Source: Corynebacterium pygosceleis (GTDB taxonomy: Bacteria > Actinomycetota > Actinomycetes > Mycobacteriales > Mycobacteriaceae). Taken from it: DNA of 64,000 bases. The stretch spans positions 248,001 to 312,000 of the forward strand of contig NZ_JAENIQ020000004.1 in NCBI RefSeq assembly GCF_016595275.2. Reading direction: 5' to 3'. A program made the translations under genes and the position numbers. Below, one piece after another: positions 1-8,017 of the stretch (its first letter is position 1; every line of letters starts with the position of its first letter). The notes below the pieces were generated by a model. It did no database searches. It was not told the origin of the DNA and saw only the letters and a list, made by a program, of their open reading frames with translations.

Positions 1-708
1 GGAGTCCCCACCACGCCCACGGCCCCGGCGGTACCCGGTCCGACTGCTCCGACCGCACCGAAAGCCCCCGGTGCCGCCGTTCCAGCGGTACCGGGGTCGA
101 CCCCACCCAAGGCACCAGGAGCCCCCGGCGTACCCGCCGCACCGCGCCCCGCAGGCTCCGGAGCGCCAACCGCACCTGCCGCACCCGAGGCACCCGCGGC
201 ACCGAAACCCGCCGTTCCACCGGCGCCGGGCGGTGCCAAACCCACCTCACCAGGTGTCCCCACAGCGCCGAAGGCGCCGGGTGCACCGAAACCGGCCGTC
301 CCTCCGACACCCGGTCGAAACACCCCGGGTGCTCCGGTAGCGCCGAAGGCGCCGGGAAGTACGACCGTCCCCGCGGCACCGGGAACACCCGCTCCACCGG
401 CATCGGCCCCCACCGTTCCCGCAGCGCCGAAGGCCCCCGGAGCGCCTGCCGTTCCAGGTGCGTCCGCCATTCCGCGTCCCCCCGCACCGAAGGCTCCCGG
501 AGCACCCAAACCAACTGTTCCCCCGGCACCCGGTCGAAACACCCCGGGCGCCCCGGCAGCGCCGAAGGCCCCCGGAAGAACGACCGTTCCCACGGCACCG
601 GGTGTTCCGGGTGCTCCGAAAGCGCCGGGGGCACACTCGCCCGGTTCCGTCCCCGGGGTCCCGGATGCCGCACGGGAGGACGTCTCCACCGGCGACCCTG
701 ATGACTGA
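1..708 (+). CDS. Pro/Ala-rich repeat protein, C-terminal part (5' truncated by window edge)
   Basis: Frame 1 is open from the first base to a TGA at 706-708, giving about 235 residues. No ATG or GTG start lies inside, so the gene begins before the window. The sequence is almost entirely Pro, Ala, Gly, Thr and Val built from APKAPG-like units. A 35-residue block (280-384) recurs with few changes at 499-603, each carrying PGRNTPGAP. The last 15 or so residues become acidic (ending STGDPDD). I do not recognise a family. Such tails are usually extracellular, wall-spanning or unstructured linkers, but that is inference. The reading is favoured by the sharp loss of the repeat at the stop codon and by absence of stops; the antisense strand is also open, as expected in GC-rich repeats. 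Strand and frame are probable rather than proven. Confidence 0.6.
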   Translation, partial: GVPTTPTAPAVPGPTAPTAPKAPGAAVPAVPGSTPPKAPGAPGVPAAPRPAGSGAPTAPAAPEAPAAPKPAVPPAPGGAKPTSPGVPTAPKAPGAPKPAVPPTPGRNTPGAPVAPKAPGSTTVPAAPGTPAPPASAPTVPAAPKAPGAPAVPGASAIPRPPAPKAPGAPKPTVPPAPGRNTPGAPAAPKAPGRTTVPTAPGVPGAPKAPGAHSPGSVPGVPDAAREDVSTGDPDD

Positions 709-833
709 GTGGGGACAACGGGCCAGCAGCCCCCGTGAACGTCACGGGCGGCGGAACAGTTCAGGTGCTGTTAACGTCGGGGGTATCTCACCGTCCGTCG
801 ACCGCTTCCCTGCGGCCTCCCGAAGGATCGCCC

Positions 834-1937
834 GTGACATCATCGTCCGTTTCCCTCCGCGTCGGGGTTCTGATCGCCGCCGTGTCCGTACTGTGTTCCC
901 TGGCCGGTTGTGCCACCGCCTCCGATTCACCGACACGTACCACTGAGACGGAGGTCGTGGAGTCGTCGGCGGGGGCCACCGCTCAGGCGACGGACAGCAG
1001 GCAGATCAGCATCGTCCACGCCCTCGGCACGACAAAACTCGATGCTCCGGCGAAGACCGTCGTCGCCCTCGACGATCCGTGGGCGGATGCCGTCCTGATG
1101 CTGCACGGGACGTTGCTCGGGTACGCCGACACCCACGCGCAGGGTACGGGCCTGGGAGATTACCTGGGGAATCTCCCCGAGCGTTTCGGGGCCGACGCGG
1201 CAATCGTCGGTACACCGCGGGAACCGGACTTCGACGCCATCGCGGCGCTCCGGCCCGACCTGATCGTCGGGGCGAAGGAGACCAGTGGTGAGCATTACGC
1301 CCGACTGTCCGCGATCGCACCGACGGTGATGTCGGAGGGCGCCCCCGCCACGTGGAAGAGCGGCTACCTGGCCCTCGGCAAGGCACTGGGAGCGGAGACA
1401 GCTGCCGCCGGGGCGATCGCGGAATACGAACAGCAGGCACGTCGTGTCGGCGACGCGATCAGGGCCGGAGCCGATGATCCCACGATCTCGGTGGTCCGGT
1501 TCCAGACCGGACCGACGAGGATCTACGCTGCGGGTTCCTTCCCCGGTACGGTGCTCGCCGATGCCGGGCTGGCCAGACCTAAGTCACAGCGCAGCGACCA
1601 GAATTTCATCAAGGTCACCCCCGACCGGGTCGGTGAGGTTGATGCGGACCGGATCTTCATCACCATGAGTCCCCTTGGCGGGGAACGGTCGATGGAGAGC
1701 TTCCGTTCCACGGCGGACTGGCGGGCGCTCGACCGTCGGACGGTGCCCGCCGACGACGGCGTGTGGATCACGTCCGAGTCACTTCCCGGTGCGTACGCGA
1801 TTCTCGGTGCTCTGGCCCGGGCCTTCAATGTCGACGGGCCGGTGGTTCCCGATGGGCTCGCGGGTGCGGTGAAAGGAACACCGGCCGGTGAGAATATCCA
1901 GGTCGACGGCGGGCAACTCCCCCGTTCACACCCCTGA
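834..1937 (+). CDS. Iron-siderophore ABC transporter substrate-binding lipoprotein
   Basis: Predicted 367-residue lipoprotein that binds a ferric siderophore outside the membrane and delivers it to an ABC permease. The GTG at 834 is chosen because AAGGAT precedes it by six bases and because translation then opens directly with a signal peptide ending in lipobox LAGC, with the lipidated Cys at residue 26. An in-frame start at 735 would add 33 residues with no signal character. The mature part has the FepB/FecB/FhuD-type binding fold pattern: IVHALGTTKLDAPAKTVVALDDPWADAVLMLHG near the N-terminus, then PDFDAIAALRPDLIVG, and the second lobe ending PGAYAILGALARAF. No permease or ATPase for iron lies beside it, so it is an orphan here and must share components encoded elsewhere. 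Family is clear; the ligand is not. Confidence 0.85.
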   Translation: MTSSSVSLRVGVLIAAVSVLCSLAGCATASDSPTRTTETEVVESSAGATAQATDSRQISIVHALGTTKLDAPAKTVVALDDPWADAVLMLHGTLLGYADTHAQGTGLGDYLGNLPERFGADAAIVGTPREPDFDAIAALRPDLIVGAKETSGEHYARLSAIAPTVMSEGAPATWKSGYLALGKALGAETAAAGAIAEYEQQARRVGDAIRAGADDPTISVVRFQTGPTRIYAAGSFPGTVLADAGLARPKSQRSDQNFIKVTPDRVGEVDADRIFITMSPLGGERSMESFRSTADWRALDRRTVPADDGVWITSESLPGAYAILGALARAFNVDGPVVPDGLAGAVKGTPAGENIQVDGGQLPRSHP

Positions 1938-2023
1938 ACCAGGCACCGCGAAGCTGTCACACACGGAAAAACGCCGGGGCTGTTTTCCCGAAGCTCCCCG
2001 CTTTCACCGTCGTAGATGGCACG

Positions 2024-3298
2024 ATGGGGACCATGACTGATGCGACCCCCACTTCCAGTGACCCGACCAACGGCAACGGACGACGGCTGATTCGGCATGC
2101 CCGTCGCCTGGACAATGTCGCGTACGAGATCCGTGGGCCGATCAGTGCCGAGGCGGAGCGTCTCGAACGTCAGGGCACCGAGATCCTGAAACTGAACACC
2201 GGCAATCCGGAGATCTTCGGTTTCCGGGCGCCGGAGGCTGCGGTGAGAAGCATCATCGACAACATCGGCACCGCACAGGGCTACTCCACCGCCAAGGGGG
2301 TACCCGAGGTGCGGGAGTCGATCGTGCGGCGTTACGCGGAGGTCCCGGGTTTCCCGGAGTTCGATGTGGAGGACGTGTTCCTCGGAAACGGTGTCTCGGA
2401 GCTGATCCTCATGGTGACCGCCGGGCTGCTGAGTCCGGGTGACGAGGTGCTCGTACCGATGCCCGACTACCCGTTGTGGACCGCAGCCACCAGCCTGGCG
2501 GGCGGAACGGCGGTGCACTACCGCTGCGACGAGGACGCCGACTGGAACCCGGACCTCGAGGATCTCCGTTCGAAGGTGTCCGACAGGACGCGGGCGATCG
2601 TCGTCGTCAACCCGAACAACCCCACCGGCGCGGTGTACTCCCGGGAGATTCTGGAGGGGATCGTCCGGGTCGCCCGCGAAAACGACCTGCTGCTGTTGTC
2701 CGACGAGATCTACGACCGGATCCTCTACGATGACGCCGAGCACATCAGTGTGGCGACCCTCGCCCCGGATCTTCTCACCATCACGTTCAACGGCCTGTCC
2801 AAGGCGTACCTCGCGGCCGGATACCGCGCGGGGTGGATGGTGCTCACCGGACCGAAGGACCACGCCACCGAGTACATCCAGGGGCTCGAACTTCTCGCCG
2901 GTACCCGACTGTGCTCGAACGTTCCGGCGCAGTACGCGATTCCCGCGGCACTGGAGACCCACCAGGACATCTTCGATCTCACCGCGCACCGGGGTCGTCT
3001 CCTCGAACAACGGGACATCGCCTACGAGGGAATCAACTCGATCGACGGCCTGAGCACCGTGAAGCCGATGGGTGCGCTCTACAACTTCGCCCGCATCGAC
3101 CGGAACGTCCACGACATCCACGACGACGCGAAACTGATGCTCGACCTGCTGCGGCAGGAGCACATCCTGCTGGTCCAGGGAACCGGCTTCAACTGGGACG
3201 CCCCCGACCATTTCCGGGTGGTCACGCTCCCCCCGAAGGATCAGTTGTCGGAGGCCATCGAGCGGCTCGGGAACTTCCTCGCCCACTACCGCCAGTAG
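2024..3298 (+). CDS. alaT: Alanine/valine aminotransferase AlaT (PLP-dependent, class I/II)
   Basis: Transfers amino groups between pyruvate/2-ketoisovalerate and glutamate or alanine, supplying alanine and contributing to valine synthesis in the cytosol. It has fold-type I aminotransferase motifs in order: LNTGNPEIFGF, NPNNPTGAVYS, LLLSDEIYDRI, and the PLP lysine in NGLSKAYLAAGYRAGW (about K260). The GLSK...GYR context and following LCSNVPAQYAIPAAL match AlaT rather than AspC. Its 424 residues suit the family, with a corynebacterial N-terminal extension. Two starts are possible, ATG 2024 and ATG 2033; neither has a strong ribosome site. It is transcribed alone and closed by a strong terminator at 3316-3375. 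Confidence 0.92.
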   Translation: MGTMTDATPTSSDPTNGNGRRLIRHARRLDNVAYEIRGPISAEAERLERQGTEILKLNTGNPEIFGFRAPEAAVRSIIDNIGTAQGYSTAKGVPEVRESIVRRYAEVPGFPEFDVEDVFLGNGVSELILMVTAGLLSPGDEVLVPMPDYPLWTAATSLAGGTAVHYRCDEDADWNPDLEDLRSKVSDRTRAIVVVNPNNPTGAVYSREILEGIVRVARENDLLLLSDEIYDRILYDDAEHISVATLAPDLLTITFNGLSKAYLAAGYRAGWMVLTGPKDHATEYIQGLELLAGTRLCSNVPAQYAIPAALETHQDIFDLTAHRGRLLEQRDIAYEGINSIDGLSTVKPMGALYNFARIDRNVHDIHDDAKLMLDLLRQEHILLVQGTGFNWDAPDHFRVVTLPPKDQLSEAIERLGNFLAHYRQ

Positions 3299-3315
3299 CC
3301 GGTTCCGGCTCCCCT

Positions 3316-3375
3316 CGGCCCGCGCAACGGTGTCCCGGTCCCCGGGTTCCGACGCAGTGCGCGGGCCGTTTTCTC
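3316..3375 (+). terminator. Rho-independent terminator of alaT
   Basis: An 11-bp perfect stem (3316-3326 with 3358-3368) encloses a loop that itself contains a CCCGG/CCGGG palindrome. It is followed at once by TTTTCTCTATT. It starts 18 bases after the alaT stop. Confidence 0.8.
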
Positions 3376-3456
3376 TATTATTGAGACCATGTGTCCGGTC
3401 GCCCGGCCGGCATCGGCGGTAGTCCCGCCGGATAATCGTGCACAATCGATGACGAG

Positions 3457-4773
3457 ATGAGGACCAGCGTGCGGAAAAGCTCCGGTTACGACAGTTCCAC
3501 CCTGACACCACGGGGAATGTTCGCCACCCTGACGACCCTGACGGTCGCGGGTCTGATCGCCGCCAGTGCCTACATGTACATCGGCGACGAGGAAGCCGGC
3601 GCGACCACGTCCGGTCGCCCGGCGGCCGACCGGGAGGCCGGCACGGACCAGTCCGCTGAGCCGACGTCCCGGGAATCCTCCCCGTCCACCACCGCAGGTT
3701 CCTCCGACGGATCAACGGAGGAGTCGACGTCCACGTCCGCCTCCTCGACGTCATCGACGTCCACCGGTTCGAGCAGCTCCAGCAGTTCGACATCCACCCC
3801 GGAGTCCGGTTCATCGGAGAGTTCGACATCCCCGACCTCATCATCCGGGACCACGACCACAACAGAGTCCGAGTCGTCGGAATCCGGTTCCCCGTCCTCG
3901 ACCTCATCCCCGGAGTCCTCCACGTCCGGGACCTCGAAGAGTTCCTCGACATCATCGACGTCCTCATCCCGCAAGGATTCCGGTGACGGGAGTTCCAGCG
4001 AGAAAACCGGCACCGAAAAGAGCAGCCGGAGCAGTGCCAGTTCCTCCGGGACGACGTCATCGACGACCAGCACGACAACCGAACCCACCGAGAAGCCCGC
4101 GCCCTCCGCGCTCACCGACAAGGCCTTCGCCGCCACCATCGACCCCGCGGACCGTCGCACCGCCGATTCCGACGGCACGACCGTCTACTATCCGGTGGAC
4201 CCGGCCGGGGACGTCTTCACCGATGACGGCGAGGCTCTGACGCCCGACGACGAGGACTGGTTGACAGCCGCACCGAAGGTCGAATGGCAGCGTCTCAAGG
4301 AGAACAGGGACAGTGACACCGTGTGGGACTTCCCGTTCAGTGCGTCCGACGGCCCGTGGATCGTCACCGACGGCGTCGCCCACGGCTTCAGCCGGACCCC
4401 GCAGGGTGCCGCCCTCGCCGCATGGCACATCTTCCAGGGGGTGAACCGTGGCGGAGTCGACGCCGCCCGGAGCGCACGCACCTTCCTCGCACCGGGCGCG
4501 AACCCGCAGCGCCTCGACACAGCCATCGCGGATCCCTCGATCATCCCGGAGACACCCGACCACTCCGCACCCATCCCGCTCGGGTACACGGTCGACTCCT
4601 TCGACGGGAACGTCGCCACGATCACCTTCGCCACCGCCCGTGACGGTGACGTCGTCTCCGTCGTGACGATGATGGTCGAATGGATCGACGGGGACTGGCA
4701 CCAGAGCGACCAGTTCATCCGGAACCTCGACCTGACGAACATCGACAAGATCGAAGACTGGGCCCGCTGGTAG
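3457..4773 (+). CDS. Ser/Thr-rich membrane-anchored protein with C-terminal conserved (DUF8175-like) domain
   Basis: 438 residues with three parts. Residues 1-45 contain one transmembrane helix (about 22-42, FATLTTLTVAGLIAASAYMYI), so the rest is probably outside. Residues about 50-210 are an extreme Ser/Thr/Glu/Gly low-complexity spacer rich in SSTSSTS-like runs, likely a wall-spanning or glycosylated stalk. Residues about 215-438 form a folded domain with ALTDKAFAATIDPADRR, PKVEWQRLKENRDSDTVWDFPFS, SDGPWI and GFSRTPQGAALAAWHIF. This resembles the actinobacterial domain often called DUF8175; I assign this from memory of the motif, not from a search. Function is unknown. It is followed by its own terminator and then by the YibE/F gene on the same strand. 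Confidence 0.8.
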   Translation: MRTSVRKSSGYDSSTLTPRGMFATLTTLTVAGLIAASAYMYIGDEEAGATTSGRPAADREAGTDQSAEPTSRESSPSTTAGSSDGSTEESTSTSASSTSSTSTGSSSSSSSTSTPESGSSESSTSPTSSSGTTTTTESESSESGSPSSTSSPESSTSGTSKSSSTSSTSSSRKDSGDGSSSEKTGTEKSSRSSASSSGTTSSTTSTTTEPTEKPAPSALTDKAFAATIDPADRRTADSDGTTVYYPVDPAGDVFTDDGEALTPDDEDWLTAAPKVEWQRLKENRDSDTVWDFPFSASDGPWIVTDGVAHGFSRTPQGAALAAWHIFQGVNRGGVDAARSARTFLAPGANPQRLDTAIADPSIIPETPDHSAPIPLGYTVDSFDGNVATITFATARDGDVVSVVTMMVEWIDGDWHQSDQFIRNLDLTNIDKIEDWARW

Positions 4774-4785
4774 AACCACATGCCC

Positions 4786-4823
4786 GCCCGCCACCCCGAT
4801 CCCCGGTCAGTGGCGGGCATTTT
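4786..4823 (+). terminator. Terminator after the Ser/Thr-rich protein gene
   Basis: A 9-bp perfect stem (4786-4794 with 4810-4818) is followed by ATTTTA, 12 bases after the preceding stop codon. Confidence 0.7.
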
Positions 4824-4872
4824 ACTGTTGCACTGACCGACGACACTCTCCCTACACCCCGAGGAGCGCACG

Positions 4873-6192
4873 ATGGGGCGGCATTCCCGATCCGACAGTC
4901 ACGACGACCCCACCGGGCACATCGCCGGTCATCTCGCCGCACACGGCATCGGTCCCGACGGGAACCCCCTGCCGAAGAGGAAAGGCGAGAAGAAACCCTT
5001 CACCGTCGCCCAGTGGATTCTGACCGTCTTCCTCATCCTGACCTTCGCGGGTACCGCCGCCGGGCTCGCCGTCCTCTGGCCCTCGACGGAGAAACCGAAC
5101 GTCGCCCCCTCCTTCGAGAACATCTCCTCCCTCTCCAAGGACAAGGTGGACGGCACCGTCTCCCTCCTCACCGACGGCTCCTGCAACTCCCCCTCGGTGG
5201 GCAGGGTCTTCGACTCATCCCCGGTCATCCCCCTGGAACAGTCCGACAGGGTCTGCGAACAGGCGATCATCGACATCACCTCCGGGGTCAACGAGGGCAG
5301 ACGCACGATGCTGATGCTCTCCGGACAACCCGGTGACCCCGAGCTCGCGGAAGGCGAGAAGATCCTCCTCTACGAGGAAACCACCTCGGAGGGGTCAGCG
5401 GGATACACGTTCGCCGACTACCAGCGCGGATCCACGCTGCTGATCTGGGGACTGGTCACCGCCCTCGGTGTGGTTCTGCTCGGGTCATGGCTCGGGGCAC
5501 GCTCCCTCGTCGGCCTCGCGGTGACCCTCGCCGGGGTCGGGTTCTTCCTGCTGCCGGCACTGCTCCGGGGCGGTCCCCCGCTGGCACTCGCCGTCGTCTG
5601 CGGCTCCGCCGTCCTGTTCGCCGCGCTCTACCTGGTGCACGGGGTGAACTGGAAGACATCCTCGGCCCTCGGTGGCACCCTCATCGCCCTCGGAATCGCG
5701 ACCGTTCTCGCCCAGTTCGCGATCAGGGGTACGCAACTGCGTGGTCTCGGATCGGAGGACAACCTGATGATCCAGCTCTACCTCCCCGACGTGTCAGTCA
5801 CGGGCCTCATGTTGTGCGGCTTCATCATCGGTTCCCTCGGTGTCCTCAACGACGTGACGATCTCCCAGGCGTCGACGGTCAACGAGCTCGCCGCGATCGA
5901 CCCCCACGCCTCCCCGTGGCGCCTGTTCAAGGGCGCCATCAGGGTCGGCCGTGACCACATCGCGTCGATCATGTACACACTGGTGCTCTCCTACACCGGC
6001 GCCGCACTCCCCCTGCTCCTGCTGCTCACCGTCGCGGACCGGCCCTTCGGTGAACTGCTGACCGGCGACATCATGGCGACGGAGCTGCTGCGCTCCGCGG
6101 TCGGCGCCCTCGCTCTGACGATGTCCGTTCCTATCACCACGGCGATCGCGGCGTTCACCTGCTCGGGGCGGGGTCACGTCCACGGTCACTGA
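4873..6192 (+). CDS. YibE/F family multi-pass membrane protein
   Basis: 439-residue integral membrane protein of the YibE/YibF family, whose biochemical role is not established. GAGGAGC lies just before ATG 4873. A hydrophilic His/Asp-rich N-terminus (MGRHSRSDSHDDPTGH...) is followed by a first helix near residues 50-72, then an external region with NVAPSFENISSLSKDKVDGTV and a pair of cysteines, then about seven helices between residues 175 and 430. Typical family signatures are visible: LNDVTISQASTVNELAAIDPHASPWRLFKGAIRVGRDHIASIMYTLVLSYTG, containing the conserved GRDHI...T..L.Y.G region, given here only as description. It converges on the UDP-glucose dehydrogenase gene, with only 70 bases between them. 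Confidence 0.88.
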   Translation: MGRHSRSDSHDDPTGHIAGHLAAHGIGPDGNPLPKRKGEKKPFTVAQWILTVFLILTFAGTAAGLAVLWPSTEKPNVAPSFENISSLSKDKVDGTVSLLTDGSCNSPSVGRVFDSSPVIPLEQSDRVCEQAIIDITSGVNEGRRTMLMLSGQPGDPELAEGEKILLYEETTSEGSAGYTFADYQRGSTLLIWGLVTALGVVLLGSWLGARSLVGLAVTLAGVGFFLLPALLRGGPPLALAVVCGSAVLFAALYLVHGVNWKTSSALGGTLIALGIATVLAQFAIRGTQLRGLGSEDNLMIQLYLPDVSVTGLMLCGFIIGSLGVLNDVTISQASTVNELAAIDPHASPWRLFKGAIRVGRDHIASIMYTLVLSYTGAALPLLLLLTVADRPFGELLTGDIMATELLRSAVGALALTMSVPITTAIAAFTCSGRGHVHGH

Positions 6193-6262
6193 ATCACCGT
6201 GACCCCAGCCCCCGGAACCGATCGTTTCCCACACCCCGGGGACCGTGACCGGGAAGTTGGTG

Positions 6263-7585
6263 TCAGAACCGACGACCCATCCCCCGGTAGTCCCAGCCCG
6301 CACCGATCCACGCTTCCACGGGAAGACAGTTGCGCCCGTCGATGATGAACGGCCTGTCGACGACGTCTCGCGCGGCCACCGGGTCGAGATCGATGAAGTC
6401 CCGCCATTCGGTGGCCAGCACCACCACCTCCGCGCCACGGAGCGCATCGAGTGGTGTCGGCGCGTAACCGAGTTCGGGGAGAATCCGGCTAGCCGGTCCC
6501 ATCGCCTCAGGATCGTGGACGGTCACCTGTGCGCCACTGCGGGACAGGGACCCCGCGATGGCGAGCGCCGGGGAATCCCGGATGTCGTCACTGTCGGGTT
6601 TGAACGCCACACCGAGAACGGAGACCCTGCGCCCGGTGACGTCACCGTCGAAGGAGTCGGTGACGGTGTCGATGACGGACCGTCGCTGCCGGAGATTGAT
6701 CTCGTCGACATGACCGAGGAGGCCCGGAATACCGGTGGCGCCGAGCTGTTCGGCGCGGGACGCGAAGGCCCGGATGTCCTTCGGCAGACAACCGCCGCCG
6801 AAGCCGAGCCCGGCACCGAGGAACCGCCTGCCGATGCGGGTGTCGTGGCCGAGGGCGTCGGCGAGTTGGGTGACATCGGCACCGGATCGTTCACAGACCT
6901 CCGCGATGGCGTTGATGAAGGAGATCTTCGTGGCGAGAAACGCGTTCGCGGCGCCTTTCACCAGTTCGGCGGTCTCGAGATCGGTGACGAGGAACGGGGT
7001 GCCGTCGTCGGCGAGGGTGCGCGCGTAGATGTCCCGGACCGTCGATTCAGCCGTGCTGCCGGGGGCGACGCCGAGAACGATCCGGTCGGGGTGGAGGGTG
7101 TCCCGAACGGCGTGACCCTCCCGGAGGAATTCGGGGTTCCAGGCGATGTCGACGGTGGTGTCCGGCCCGGTCAACTGGTTGAGCATACGGCGCAGATCGG
7201 CGGCGGTCCCCACGGGGACGGTCGACTTTCCGATGATGAGGTGCCGACCGTGGAGGTGCCGGGCGAGTGCCGTGACGGCACCGTGGACCTGGCTGAGGTC
7301 CGCGGAGCGGCCCTCAGAGTGCTGGGGGGTTCCGACGGTGAGAAAGTGGGTGTCGGCGAAATCGGCGGCTGCGGCGATGTCGGTGGTGAAGGAGAGTCTG
7401 CCGGTGGCGAGACTCCGGGTGAGTGCGTCGGCGAGTCCCGGTTCATGGAAGGGGACGCGGCCCTCGTTGAGCGCCGCGATGCGTTCGGCGCTGATGTCGA
7501 CGCCGAGCACCTCATGTCCGAGTTCGGCCATGCAGATGGCGTGGGTGGCTCCGAGGTAGCCGGTTCCGGTGACGGTCAGTTTCAT
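6263..7585 (-). CDS. udgA: UDP-glucose 6-dehydrogenase
   Basis: Oxidises UDP-glucose to UDP-glucuronate with two NAD+, feeding envelope polysaccharide synthesis. At 440 residues it matches the family. The N-terminal Rossmann loop is TGTGYLGATHA (residues 6-16). The central part has AWNPEFLREGHAVRD and KGAANAFLATKISFINA. The catalytic cysteine is C266 in GFGGGCLPKD, and the C-terminal UDP-binding part has GVAFKPDSDDIRDSPA. ATG 7585 begins the Rossmann motif immediately, so no alternative start is needed. It is probably monocistronic; upstream lies an independent 43-residue gene behind a very strong hairpin. Confidence 0.93.
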   Translation of the reverse strand: MKLTVTGTGYLGATHAICMAELGHEVLGVDISAERIAALNEGRVPFHEPGLADALTRSLATGRLSFTTDIAAAADFADTHFLTVGTPQHSEGRSADLSQVHGAVTALARHLHGRHLIIGKSTVPVGTAADLRRMLNQLTGPDTTVDIAWNPEFLREGHAVRDTLHPDRIVLGVAPGSTAESTVRDIYARTLADDGTPFLVTDLETAELVKGAANAFLATKISFINAIAEVCERSGADVTQLADALGHDTRIGRRFLGAGLGFGGGCLPKDIRAFASRAEQLGATGIPGLLGHVDEINLRQRRSVIDTVTDSFDGDVTGRRVSVLGVAFKPDSDDIRDSPALAIAGSLSRSGAQVTVHDPEAMGPASRILPELGYAPTPLDALRGAEVVVLATEWRDFIDLDPVAARDVVDRPFIIDGRNCLPVEAWIGAGWDYRGMGRRF

Positions 7586-7638
7586 GTGATCCGTTCTACC
7601 CTTTAGGGGTTAGAGGGAGATGAACATGACCTGAACGA

Positions 7639-7679
7639 CGTATCCCGGGGCCCGGACGGTGTCCGGGCCCCGGGATACG
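7639..7679. terminator. 19-bp perfect hairpin without U-tract
   Basis: Arms 7639-7657 and 7661-7679 are perfectly complementary over 19 bases with a three-base loop. It sits between the small membrane-protein gene (stop at 7696) and udgA (start at 7585), both on the minus strand. There is no T-run on either side. It probably terminates or insulates; a processing site is also possible. Confidence 0.65.
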
Positions 7680-7695
7680 GTGCGGAAAGAGAGGG

Positions 7696-7827
7696 TCAGT
7701 CCTGCGGCATGCTCTTGCGGTAGCAGTAGATCGTGTACAGGGCCATCAGGCAGATGATGACGGTGACCGCCACGACGACGATGACGCTCATGGTGGGAGT
7801 CCACCAGGCTGCTTCTGTGGTCGGCAT
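7696..7827 (-). CDS. 43-residue single-helix membrane protein
   Basis: The minus-strand ATG at 7827-7825 is preceded by a near-ideal ribosome site, AGGAGAGGAGG, seven or so bases upstream, which favours it over longer upstream readings. The product begins MPTTEAAWWTPTM, has one hydrophobic helix (about residues 13-35, SVIVVVAVTVIICLMALYTIY) and ends CYRKSMPQD. A positively charged residue pair follows the helix. I do not recognise the family. Size and design resemble small subunits or regulators of membrane complexes, but no partner gene is adjacent and no function should be assumed. It is closed by the 19-bp hairpin at 7639-7679. Confidence 0.7.
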   Translation of the reverse strand: MPTTEAAWWTPTMSVIVVVAVTVIICLMALYTIYCYRKSMPQD

Positions 7828-8017
7828 GTTGCTCCTCCTCTCCTGGGTAGATCCTTCCCGGCCCGGCGGGGTGGGAGTGTCGGGTTGCGGGTTCAGCGGC
7901 GGTGTCCGTCCACGTCCGTTCACGGGGGACCGTGGACACCTCACCGGCGGGGAGGAATACCCCGCTGGACACCCACTATTGTAGCGGCAGGCGACAGTCG
8001 GGTGTGAACCGCACGCG

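Noticed and set aside
1523..4078. 851-codon minus-strand frame over alaT and neighbours
   Set aside because: It runs antisense to the siderophore receptor, AlaT and the Ser-rich gene and has no recognisable domain.
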